Source of the DNA: Xiphias gladius
Taxonomy: Eukaryota; Chordata; Actinopteri; Istiophoriformes; Xiphiidae
Direction of reading: 5' to 3'
Length of the DNA: 64,000 bases
Assembly: GCF_016859285.1 (NCBI RefSeq)
Contig: NC_053422.1
Span: forward strand, 14,997,001-15,061,000
The notes below the pieces were generated by a model, which was given only the letters and a program-made list of their open reading frames with translations, was not told the DNA's origin and searched no databases. The position numbers were made by a program, and so were the translations under genes. Positions 25,661 to 35,518 of this stretch are shown here, one piece after another; position 1 is the first letter of the stretch; each line of letters begins with the position of its first letter.

Positions 25661-28174
25661 GATTGTACCCAGTGGCTTAATAAATGGTGAACACATTGTT
25701 TATAGGACAATCATAAGCATTAAGAAACAACTTTAGGGTTGCCGAAATTTTACACATCTCTACTTTACTTGCGAAGAAGGTTACTTTGTGTTTTTCTTTT
25801 TTCCGGTGTTTTTGTTTTCTCACGTCTATATTTATGTCTGTTGGTTGGTTGATTGTGTTTTGTTTTGCTTGTTGAAGCGCTCTCTGACATCCTCCTCTGC
25901 TGTGTGAATAAACTTCATTATTTACTTGTTTTCCAATGGTGCAACCCAACAACTCGTTGATTTGAAGTTAGTGGTTAAAAACGGCACGGACAAGACAAAC
26001 GCACTTACGGATTTATCAGTAGCTGGTGCTCCTCACTTACCCCCCCCCTGATTAGCTTGACTGATTTAGCCCTAGTACTTTCAGCAAATACGCTACTCTG
26101 CATTCACGCGGAATCAGTATTAGCTACTGACGAGCAAAGGGCACGACTGTGTTTGCGGGGTTTCATCAGTTGTGCTTCAGAGTGCGACTGCAGTCCACAG
26201 CCTTAGTTCAGGTAGACAGGCGTAGGTGTTTACTACGAGTTCCCAAACACACGCCGCAGCCTCTGAGTCAGTCAAACACAAAACAAGCGAGATGGGAAAC
26301 CTGCTGACACAGCGTGCGTCGCTGTAAGGACGACTCGGCAGCTTTCCTCTATGTGGAAACAGAAACCACGGTGACTCCTGGCCAGCCCCGGGCTACGACC
26401 CATCCCCGGTGACCGTAAAGTCGACGTTATTACCCGCAGTCCAACCAGTTTTGCTGGCCCGCGCCCCAGTAGCGCCCGTGGCCCTGGGGGTCGTGCCTCC
26501 GAGGGCTCACTAGATGGCCCTGGCGTACAGGCTGCCACCCGCGCCTCTGCAGACCAACCGCCGGGTTCGTGCAGCGCCAGCTCCTTTTTGATTACTGCAG
26601 GGGTTTCCAATTTCCACCCCCAAGAGAAACCCATCAGCACTCACAAATCACAGACGAATGTGTGAATATTTTGTTTTTTGGATGAAAGGGGAGATGTTGA
26701 GACGGGTCTTCCATTCAAGAGGGTTTTTTTTAATCTACAGTGACCTCATTCCCTCCCAAGATGATCTCTCAACTAACGAGACAATTTCAGTCACTTGGAG
26801 GGGTTTGGGTTGGTCTAAATTCTCGTGTGCTTGAAATTTGGTTCCAGTTAGATATGAAGAGATGCCAGGGCCAGGATCGCCAAATTTCTATATCGATATC
26901 ATATAGAAATTATTAAAATTCATTATAAAAAGGGCCCAACATTTTATAGTTTTTTAATGAATATGTTTCCAAATGCACGTTCATTACTACTGATACTACT
27001 TTAAATTTAAATAACAAAAGTGTTTACGGTGTGAAATCTTACAAGGTGATTTCCGTGCACATGAACGCATCAACAGCAGAAAAGCAAAGAGTGCATTCAC
27101 TAAAAGGTATGTTTATGAGCCCAGAATGTGACCTAACATTAGGTGGATCCGTTTTTTTTGCTTCTTTGTATCAATCCATTGACGATAGCAGCGATACTCA
27201 AAACAAGTATTGGCATGATAAGTCAACTCATCAATACTTGAGGTACCTCATTCCCTTTATTTGTATTGTACACCACGTTGGTTTTCCCCCATGATTTCTT
27301 GTCCTTTCCACAATCTAACAATTCCTTAGCGCAGTAAAATGATCATTTTTGACAAATTGTCAGAAAATGACTGACACGGGGATTTTCCCACCAATGCACA
27401 AGGCCCATAACGGAATAAAGAAACTACACTTTTCGTAAAAAATGACGGTTGAGAAATAGCAGAAGTTCTATGTATAGAATATGGAGCTTTAATATCTTTC
27501 GGTTTTCAGGATGAGGGGAGTTTCAGTGACTCAAGGAATGCAAGATCACACAGAAACCAGGAAAAGACAGAAAAATTAAACTTGCTCAGAGGAGGGTGTC
27601 TGTGTTTTATCAATAAAGACATTGTCGCAAATAAACAAATGAGTTTTCCTAAACAACTCTTGGAGTCAGTTTGGGACAGTACTGTATAAATGCAGGACTA
27701 CTATTTGCATCATACAAATGCAATTTGTATGCAATTTATTCACACCTCTATTTCCAAACCTCTAAGTCTCCCAATGCTTCATCTTTTTGGACAAAGTGTG
27801 AGAAAGCCGGTGTTGACAAACACTCTGCACAGAAATGGGGGTGTCTGGTTCTTCCACCTGTAAAAACCTGGTCCTGGAGGAGACGCACACAAGTAAACGG
27901 GGGTTTTGTTCTTTTTTGGCCTCAAGATTATCAGACTGTCTCATGGGCCAGCAGACCTACACGACTGGTGTGACGAGAAACGGATCCCTAGTATTAGACC
28001 TAGTGGTATTTATGGATCTTAGAGTGCGGCTTCTTTTTCCTTACTTTCCTTTCCTTATATGCAGATCCATTGTTTCCCAGAAGCCAGCCTGACTGCTGGT
28101 TAGCAGGGGAAGTTTGATAGCAAACGGGGTTTCGAGAGGGTTAAACCTGTCACTCGCAGGGTTGCTGCCGTCAG
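25661..28174. other. Intergenic between the TRIM and the ENDOD1-like cluster
   Basis: Mostly AT-rich with no supported gene. A CpG-rich island of about 300 bp at 26340-26640 stands out. Open frames at 27031-28092 and the 122-codon frame in the island show no family signature. Confidence 0.5.
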
Positions 28175-28182
28175 TATATATA
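28175..28182 (+). promoter_or_regulatory. TATA box of the ENDOD1-like gene
   Basis: TATATATA followed by GGAGGAAACC, about 140 bases before the start codon. This gives a plausible transcription start near 28205-28215 and a short 5' UTR. Tissue-restricted secreted-protein genes often have such TATA promoters. Inferred from position and sequence only. Confidence 0.55.
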
Positions 28183-28322
28183 GGAGGAAACCTCAGTGAC
28201 AGGTCACATACACCCAGACTCCAGACACTGAACGGACACAAAGGAACTATAGGAAGTCTGTGTTTGCAGACATCCTTTACCACCAGACTTACATAAGCCG
28301 GCCTGTTGCTCTATTGTGCAGG

Positions 28323-29801
28323 ATGTCTCAAAGGAAGATGCTGCAATTCTCCACGGGAGCTCTGCTTCTTCTTCTACCCTGGTTTGGTGGCCTGGTCCTT
28401 GGAGAGGTCAGCAGTGACTTTTCACAGTGCCTCGATTTCTTTTATAACAAAACTCCACCGCAGGGCATCACCGACGTGGGATACCAACCGATATGCCAGC
28501 GCTACAGAAACCAGTACCGCTTTGCCAGCCTGTACCACCGTCAGCATCGTGAACCGCTGTACTCTGCGTACATACTCAGCCCTGCAGATGGCAAACGGCC
28601 CAATGTCTCTTGGATGTATGAACCACAGGTAAGTAGAACAATGCAATACAATGTTCAAGAGCAAGCTTTTCCTTTAAAGACTAACTGTATTCTATTGAGC
28701 GTTACTGTATCTGATATGATGTGTTTAGCTATGTTAGGATTACATGTTTGTGATTAGACAGATTTTTAGGAAAAACTAGTGTTGTGGCAGGGCTCTTCCT
28801 TGGTTAAGACAGAGCAGCGCTTCCTTCAGCTCAGGGAATTTAGAGATTTTTTACAAAGTATTGTTGTCAAAGTGTAGAGTTAAGTGTGTCTAAATAGGCT
28901 AAATAGATTTAGAAATTTAACATGAGAAGATTGTCGCTAGACGTTTCTGTTTCTAGACGTGTCATTGTGTACAGCGTGTTATTACTGTAAATAAGGTTTT
29001 TGCCATTTTCAAGCAGAGGAATAGGAACCCTATTCCAAACTAAATACAAAAATGCTGTCACACACGTTATCTTTTCCCTGGTGAGGTAATAAAGAAAGGA
29101 AAGTTGCACAGACTCACTCCCACAGGGCTATTCAGCAAAACACTATTTTTTAGCTTCTAAACAGTGACATTTCCTTCTCTCTCCGTGTTTTTCAGTTGGC
29201 ATTTTCCCGTGCCAGCCCAGAGATGAAACCTTTCCATACCCCCCTGGACCAGAATGTGATTGAGAGCCAGGCGATGCTTCGGGACTACAGGAACTCCAAC
29301 TTCACCAAAGGGCATCTCAATCCCAGCATGCACCAGAAGACAATAGAAGACCGTGAGGCCACCTTCACCCTGACTAATATTGTCCCTCAGCGGGCAGGCT
29401 CCAATTCTGGCCCCTGGAACCGTCTGGAGAATGAGATGTTGAGAAAATTCAATGCCTTCTGTGAAGGGCCGATGTATGTGATCACCGGGGCCATGTCTTA
29501 TGAATCTGGAGATCACTGGATTAATAACAGGGTGTCTATTCCTGAGTACATGTGGTCTGCCTACTGCTGCCCATCCTACAAACCTAACCTTCCTGAGTCT
29601 GCGCGGCCATTTTTCCCCACATATGCTGCAGTGGGAAGAAATGACCCCAACAGCGGAGAGGAGATTGTGCCAGTTGATGTCAAGGCGAGGGCCTCAGTGC
29701 GAGGCTATGATGTGAGGCGGATGACTTTGGAGACTCTGGAGGGCATCCTGAGACAAAGGCTGGCCATGCCCGTCAGTCTGTTTCGTGGGCAGTGTCAGTA
29801 A
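28323..29801 (+). CDS. Endonuclease domain-containing 1 (ENDOD1)-like secreted protein, intact copy
   Basis: Two exons, 28323-28628 (donor CAG|GTAAGT) and 29196-29801 (acceptor TTTCAG), phase 0, 303 aa. A signal peptide is clear: LQFSTGALLLLLPWFGGLVLG. Exon 2 carries the DNA/RNA non-specific nuclease fold of the ENDOD1 family: KGHLNPSMHQ, ATFTLTNIVPQ, then SNSGPWNRLENEM with the metal-site Asn and the downstream Glu. In relatives I recall, the catalytic stretch reads DRGH. Here it is FTKGH, so the His is kept but the Asp and Arg positions have changed, and activity may be altered. Conserved Cys residues (SQCLDFF, PICQRY, SAYCCPSY, RGQCQ) suit a secreted disulfide-bonded protein. It is the first of three tandem units. 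ENDOD1-like genes are multi-copy in fish, so a symbol is not assigned. Confidence 0.93.
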
Positions 29802-30095
29802 CAAAGGGGCAATGCTTTAGTTCCTTGTTAAAATTAAATTCAGTAGTCACCAAATACAGCACATCTCCTCAGTGTCTCGTCAGAATCAAGAAGTTAAGAA
29901 GATTCAATTCCCTCCCTTCCTGTCTCTTTAATTACTGAATGAGATGAGAGTTTGATTAACCAGGAGACGATGATTATTTCATCATGTTTGAAATGAATTT
30001 TTCAGATGATTAGGATTTTGTAAAAATTCAGATATATTTCTCTCTTGTCACTGTCATCTTGTAAAATGTTCAATAACTAACTCCATGATTATACT

Positions 30096-30101
30096 AATAA
30101 A
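30096..30101 (+). promoter_or_regulatory. Polyadenylation signal of the intact ENDOD1-like gene
   Basis: AATAAA about 295 bases after the stop codon at 29799-29801. A related 3' flank occurs downstream of the third copy. Confidence 0.5.
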
Positions 30102-30235
30102 ACAAAACTGGGGGGAAAAAACATGCTATTAGTTTAAACATGAATGTATACATGAGTGGTTATTCAACATCACAAATAAGTACTAACTCCAAATAAAATG
30201 GTTGCACATTTCACATTTTGGACTCATACACATTT

Positions 30236-31405
30236 TGTGCACATACTCTCTCAAGCAGAAGGCAAACGGCACAATGCCACCTGGATGCATGAACCACAAA
30301 AATACTGTTTGACATGCAACATCAGCCATGAACTTTTAGGATTAACTGTGGTGTGTTGAGTGTGACTTGTTTTTTTTAATTTTTATTAATTTTTACCTTG
30401 GTAACAACTACCCTTCCTAGCATGACCACATTGACCCAGTAGGGGGCCCTGAGACCCATCTATCTGCATTGTGTACAGTTTTTCTGTGCTGGACAACTTC
30501 CTGACCTGTGTGGTCATTTTGATTAAACACAAATGATTTTAGGAAAATGTAACATACAGTATAAGCACAAAACTGTACAAGATTAAGGTTCTGAAACTCG
30601 ATTTTGACAGAGGAACCCTTTTCTACATAGGGAGGGGCCTCACGCAGGACCCAGTGAAATCAACAAATGTTTAAACCTACACTGTATGTTGTAAATACAG
30701 TTACAATATCCCCATTGCATCCAGCACAATAACATGGGATCAAATTCAAACACAAGACATACATAGGATAAACTACAACAACTGACCATTAAGACAAACA
30801 AACAAAAAACAAAAAAAACAACAAAAAACTAAATCTTAAATAATTTGAATATCCAAGCTGCAAAGAAAGTTAAGGAACACTTTAACCTTGAAGAATAATT
30901 TCTTTATTTTCTAACTTAAAATATTTTTTAGAAAAAGATTGACAGTTGTGTTTCATTGCAGTGACTTTTCCATGTTGCTAGATATGTGTGGGTGATTACA
31001 GTAAATTACATTTTTGAATATGGTTAACATGATTGTTTCAAACCAATTATATTTTTAGATAAAGAAAATAGACTTAAACTGCCTTTAAATTCCAGCCACG
31101 CAACAGCAGCATGCATTTTATCAGTTCATTTTCTTACTGGACAGACGCGTTTGCATTATACTGTGAGATTATAGCGAAATAACGGCTGGCCGGATAGGGA
31201 CAAATGTAGAGCAGAGCACTTTGGTTGAGTTAGAGATACTACAGCTGAGCACCACTTTGAGGCTCACTGCATATAAATTCACTTTTGTTTTTCTAACAAG
31301 GTGTTAGTCTATAATGTGAAGCAGATGTCTTTCGAGACACTGGAAACTATTGTGTCACTGAGGCTGGCCTTAAAAATAAGTCTGTTTCATGAGCAGTGTC
31401 AGTAA
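30236..31405 (+). pseudogene. Fossil ENDOD1-like copy (ends of both exons only)
   Basis: Bases 30236-30300 match the end of exon 1 of the intact copy (GGCAAACGGC, then the equivalent of WMYEPQ read as WMHEPQ), but the donor is gone (CCACAAAAA in place of CCACAGGTAAG). Bases about 31296-31405 match the last 35 or so codons of exon 2, reading ...QMSFETLETIVSLRL... to LFHEQCQ and a stop. The middle of the gene, including the catalytic motif, was not found. It is a dead middle unit of the tandem array. Confidence 0.8.
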
Positions 31406-31426
31406 GAAAGATGAAAGAGTTTGTCC

Positions 31427-32336
31427 ATCGATCCATCCATTTTCTACCACTAATCCAGAGTTGGGTTGCAGTGGCAGCAGGTTAAGCAAGGTAGTCCAGA
31501 CGTCCCTCTCCCCAGCAACAAAAAACAAAACAAAAAAAACCATGACTATCACTCTGGTTTCATAAGGAATAGATGGCTTGTTGTAACAGCCCCTGTAACC
31601 CATACTCCCTCAGTACCCCCCTAAAGACCCCCTGAGGAACACGGTTGTAAGCCTTCTCCAAGTCCACAAAACACATGTAGACTGGATGAGCAAACTCCCA
31701 CGACCTTGCCTTGCAAGGGTAAAGAGTTGGTCCATTGTTCCACAGCCAAGCCAAGTTCTGCATTGCTCCTCCTGGATCCGGCGTCTGACAATCGCTCGGA
31801 GCCTCCTTTCCAGCACCCTGGCATAAGTGTTCCCAGGTAAGACGAGCAGTGTAATACGCCGATAACTGTAGCACACCCTGCGGTCCCCCTTTTAGATATG
31901 GGAACCCCCACCCTGGTCTGCCAGTCCACAGGCACTTTCCCCAACTTCCGTGCAACATTGCAGCGTTGTGCCAGCCGAGAAAGCCCAACAACGTCCAGAG
32001 CCTTTAGCATCTCAAGCTGAATCTCATCAACACCTGGCGTCTTGCCACTGAGGAACTTCCTGACTACCTTCGAGACCTCTGCTAGAGATATGAGTGAGGC
32101 TTTCCCAGAGTCTTCAAACTCTGTCTCCTCCTCAGGGTACACGTTGGCCGGGTTCAGGAGTTCTTCAAAGAGTTCATTTGAGCTGTTGTTTGATGCATAA
32201 GCACAAACAACAGTCAGAGCCTTCCCCCCAGCAACTTGCATTTGCACTTAGGCGACCATCTCCTTCTCCGGGGAGAACTCCAACACAGCGGCGCTCAGCC
32301 TGGGTCCCGATAGCTTCATGATCGTTCATGACCAAG
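31427..32336 (-). mobile_element. Truncated, frameshifted non-LTR retrotransposon (LINE) with reverse transcriptase remains
   Basis: On the minus strand, fragments of a reverse transcriptase are spread over at least two frames. They include SLAEVSKVVRKFLSGKTPGVDEI, GLSRLAQRCNVARKLGKVP and then MCFVDLEKAYNRVPQGVF with REYGLQGLLQQAI. The FVDLEKAY phrase is the A-motif aspartate region of a LINE RT common in fish. The catalytic block downstream is absent. The 3' end carries CATCCATTTTCTACCAC and AAGGTAGTCCAGACGTCCC, seen in many fish LINE copies. It begins about 22 bases beyond the ENDOD1-like fossil's stop codon. Dead copy. Confidence 0.8.
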
Positions 32337-33218
32337 ATCACTGACACCTGACACTGAACTACATGGGTGTGTGTGTGACACTTCTAATTAATTTAGATTC
32401 AATTTTTTATTTCCTGGTTTGATCTGACATCTAGTGTGCATGAGCCAACTTTTTAAACTAACGTTATCAGGTCAGCTAGTAGCCTAAAGTTTTGTTTTAT
32501 GGAAGCTGTGGTAAATTAGCTGTCAGTAGCTGTATAAGCTACTCTCTCTTCTCTTTCTCAAGCTGCTGTTCATCCTGCCTGCTCCTTTTTTATTTTGCAC
32601 CATATAACACCACTGCACACACAGTATCACTCAAATCGGTTCATTGCTTTACTTTGCTGATGTTATTGATTTCTACACCATATTGTTGCTTTTAGTTTAT
32701 GTTAAATGACTGTTTAGGTTTATCTATTTGTAGACTCCCTTCTTGTCACCTTCACTGAGCAAATTAATAAAAAAATTAATAAAAACAAAATACAGAAGTG
32801 AAAAATGGAGCTGTGACTTGCCCCTCGGTCATGTGGGTGATTTGTGGGGTGATACTGATGCTGTCCCACTTACATACTGATGCTGTTCTTTTATTATACA
32901 TCTAAAACACAGTGAAATGACTTGAGATGGAGGCTTAACACAGTTTGACTCTGTTGAATATTCAAGATAGGAAGGGGAAGAGAGGAGCCCCCAGGGGCTG
33001 AACGAAGAGTATTTGACCTGAGAGCCGCCTGAGTTAGAGTGTTTATCAGCCGAGAAATACGCTCTGGTGCTCAGCGTGGAGGAAAAAACACCTCGCTAAG
33101 ACTATTTGGAAGTGACTTATCTGAGAGGATATTTTGACCAAACTGTGTACGCTGTTTAATAGGCATCTCTTCCTCCATCACAGGTACATACGGTCAGCTC
33201 CCTGCTCTGTTGTGCAGG
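32337..33218. other. Spacer before the third ENDOD1-like unit
   Basis: AT-rich with no gene seen. Homology to the upstream region of the intact copy is visible only over roughly the last 60 bases (CTCTGTTGTGCAGGATG), and the TATA box of the intact copy is not conserved here. Confidence 0.5.
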
Positions 33219-33524
33219 ATGTCTCAAAGGAAAACTCTGCAATTCTCTGTAGGAGCTCTGCTTCTTCTCCTTCCCTGGTTTGGTGGCCTGGTCCTTGGAG
33301 AGGTCAGCAGTGTCTTTTCACAGTGCCTCCATTTCTTTTTTAAGAGAACTCCACCGCACGGCATCACCGACGTGGGATATCAGCCAATATGCCAGCGCTA
33401 CCAAAACCAGTACCGCTTTGCCACCCTGTACCATTGTTCGTATCGTTCAGCACTGTACTCTGCCTACACAGTCGGTTCTGTACAAGGCAAACGGCCCGAA
33501 GGAAATTTGATGTATGAACCACAG
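33219..33524 (+). pseudogene. Third ENDOD1-like copy: intact exon 1, catalytic exon lost
   Basis: Exon 1 is 306 nt, exactly as in the intact copy, open throughout, with the signal peptide and a usable donor (CAG|GTAGGA). I count 25 differences in 102 residues, clustered after residue 72. No exon 2 was found downstream. Instead, 3' UTR-like sequence resumes at about 34755 (AGTAGTCACCAAGTACAGCAC), matching that after the intact gene at 29838. If the intron is read through, the frame continues 21 codons to a stop at 33588-33590 and gives a small secreted protein with no nuclease motif. It is either a pseudogene or a truncated product. Confidence 0.8.
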
Positions 33525-33932
33525 GTAGGATGTGGGCAGAGTTGCCAAAAATTTCTCTCAGTTAAAAGTATTGTCATTATACAGTTCTAAGTAGCCTTTT
33601 CAATTAGAAGTCAAAGTCACAAAAAAGCCACTAGAGTGCTATGTGAAAAACAGAAAAAAAACAACAACACACCTCTGTCTTGTTTACTCTACTTTTAATC
33701 ATATCTGACTATATGATCAAAATTTGTCATCATAACTAATTTACAGTCAATTTTATATGGAACGTCACATTATAATTTCTGGATTAAATATTTCAATTAT
33801 AATTATAGTTATCTCGTGTGTGATCACAAAACATTATACTTTATTGAGTACACCAATGAGGGCTTGTAATCTAATATAATGTTGCTCTGGAAAATAAATC
33901 AGCAAATCAGATATGTATAAACCATGTAACTA

Positions 33933-33934
<2 letters not shown>

Positions 33935-34027
<93 letters not shown>

Positions 34028-34030
34028 TTA
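33935..34030. repeat. (TA)n tract followed by poly-T
   Basis: About 37 TA units with a few TACATA interruptions, then about 20 T. It lies between exon 1 of the third ENDOD1-like copy and the palindrome. Confidence 0.97.
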
Positions 34031-34525
34031 AAGTGAATAAAAAGAGTTTTAATATGTTACAGTGTACTAATACCCTGAGATAATCCCAGAAACAATTGTG
34101 TACCCCCAAACAAATCAACTCTTAAATGTGATCTGGATTCAAGTAAACACTTCTTTGTGTAGACAGATGACTGATATCTATGGGCACACAGAGGTGTCCA
34201 AATCAGTCTATAATCTTATTGAAAATAGGCTTACATTTAAATAACACAGTTCCCTCTGCAAGATGGAGTCCAACTACTGAGACCCATTTATTCAGCGGAA
34301 TAAAGAAAATAAGTGACCTGTCATCTCGCAACAGTGAGTTTAACACCTTTGTAGCCCATATAATCATAACATAATCTTAAAAATACTGTATATATTATGG
34401 ACAATAGCAGAAAATGTAAATGTGTCTTATGCAAATAAGTTAGGACAAGAGAACACAAGGCATTTAAAAAAGGCTAATATCAAATGACCGATTCAGCCTA
34501 ATTAGGATACAATTAGATAATGTTT

Positions 34526-34623
34526 CATTAAAAATCATCAATTAAATACAAAATTTACATAAAAGTACATACATATGTATGTACTTTTATGTAAATTTTG
34601 TATTTAATTGATGATTTTTAATG
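34526..34623. repeat. Perfect 98-bp palindrome with no spacer
   Basis: The arm 34526-34574 is the exact reverse complement of 34575-34623 (49 bases each, no mismatch), centred on CATATG. The flanks are unrelated (TGTTT on the left, GAGGAGG on the right). It lies inside the interval where the third ENDOD1-like copy should carry exon 2. Confidence 0.97.
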
Positions 34624-34744
34624 GAGGAGGAGTTGGAGTCTATCATTTGGACAAAACTGGAGATAAAAATCAGTCTGTTTTGATGGGCATTACCAGAAGT
34701 CAGTTGTTAACTTACCTGCACACAGATCATTTATCTTAGCCAGG

Positions 34745-35220
34745 GCTCTAATGGCTGTCCAGTAGTCACCAAGTACAGCACACCCCCACCCTAGTGTCTT
34801 GTCAAACTCCCCCACTGCTGAATTTCTGGATAAACGTTGAAATAAAATATTGTCGAGTCTCATGATGACTGGAGTTTGATGTGTCTGATGAGTATGAACT
34901 TGAAATTCTGATCAATGTCATCTTGTAACATGTTCACTAACCCCATGTTTCTCCTATAAATCAAGACTGAAATGTGTGAGGAGCCTTCTGGTGAATTGAA
35001 ATATTTATTTCTTAATGATATGATCGAAACACAAACATACAAAACACCAAGTGGTCAGTTATATTGTCAGAGAAACACAAGGACTTAGCACAGATGTAAC
35101 ATGAGTGAATTAGTGATAAAAAGATAAAAAATTTATTCATTCAATTAATTCATCATCATAAATAAGTACAAGCTTTTTACATACAAATGAGAACACCTCC
35201 AATTAAAATGGCTGGACATC
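34745..35220 (+). repeat. 3' UTR and flank of the duplicated ENDOD1-like unit
   Basis: AGTAGTCACC..GTACAGCACA, GTGTCTTGTCA, TGTCATCTTGTAA.ATGTTCA and a later CTCCAATTAAAATGG.TG match, in order, segments after the intact gene (29838-30210). This shows that the duplication covered the whole gene, so exon 2 was lost later from the third copy. Confidence 0.7.
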
Positions 35221-35518
35221 TGAGATTAGTTTTATTTCTCCTCCTACAGAGACACACCGAACACAATTGTCTTCCTCTCAACTTTAACCATTTGCCTTCT
35301 TTATTTACTCAACAAAAATCATCCACACACGTATCTGCTTCTTTACCTTCAAGTCAATTTAACATCTCATCCTCTCCGAGTAAGAAAGGCATTTCCAAAT
35401 CACTGAGAATAAAATTAGCATGTAGCAGTCACATTCATCACCAAAATTCTACCACATTCAATAAAAAAAAACAGCTCTCTCTTCTTTCCAGTTCTGTCAG
35501 AGATTTGAAGGAGAGGCT

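Noticed and set aside
26272-26640. 122-codon minus-strand frame in a CpG-rich block
   Set aside because: No recognisable domain, no splice partner and composition-driven Pro/Gly/Arg content. Kept only as a CpG-island observation.
30236-31405. A second functional ENDOD1-like gene
   Set aside because: Only the ends of the two exons are left, the donor is destroyed and the catalytic region is absent.
31560-32247. Open frames suggesting a host gene
   Set aside because: They are broken reverse transcriptase of a LINE, out of frame with each other and missing the catalytic block.
34526-34623. Factor-independent terminator or structured RNA gene
   Set aside because: The context is vertebrate nuclear DNA, the hairpin is AT-rich with no flanking transcript evidence, and such terminators do not apply here. 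Treated as a DNA palindrome.
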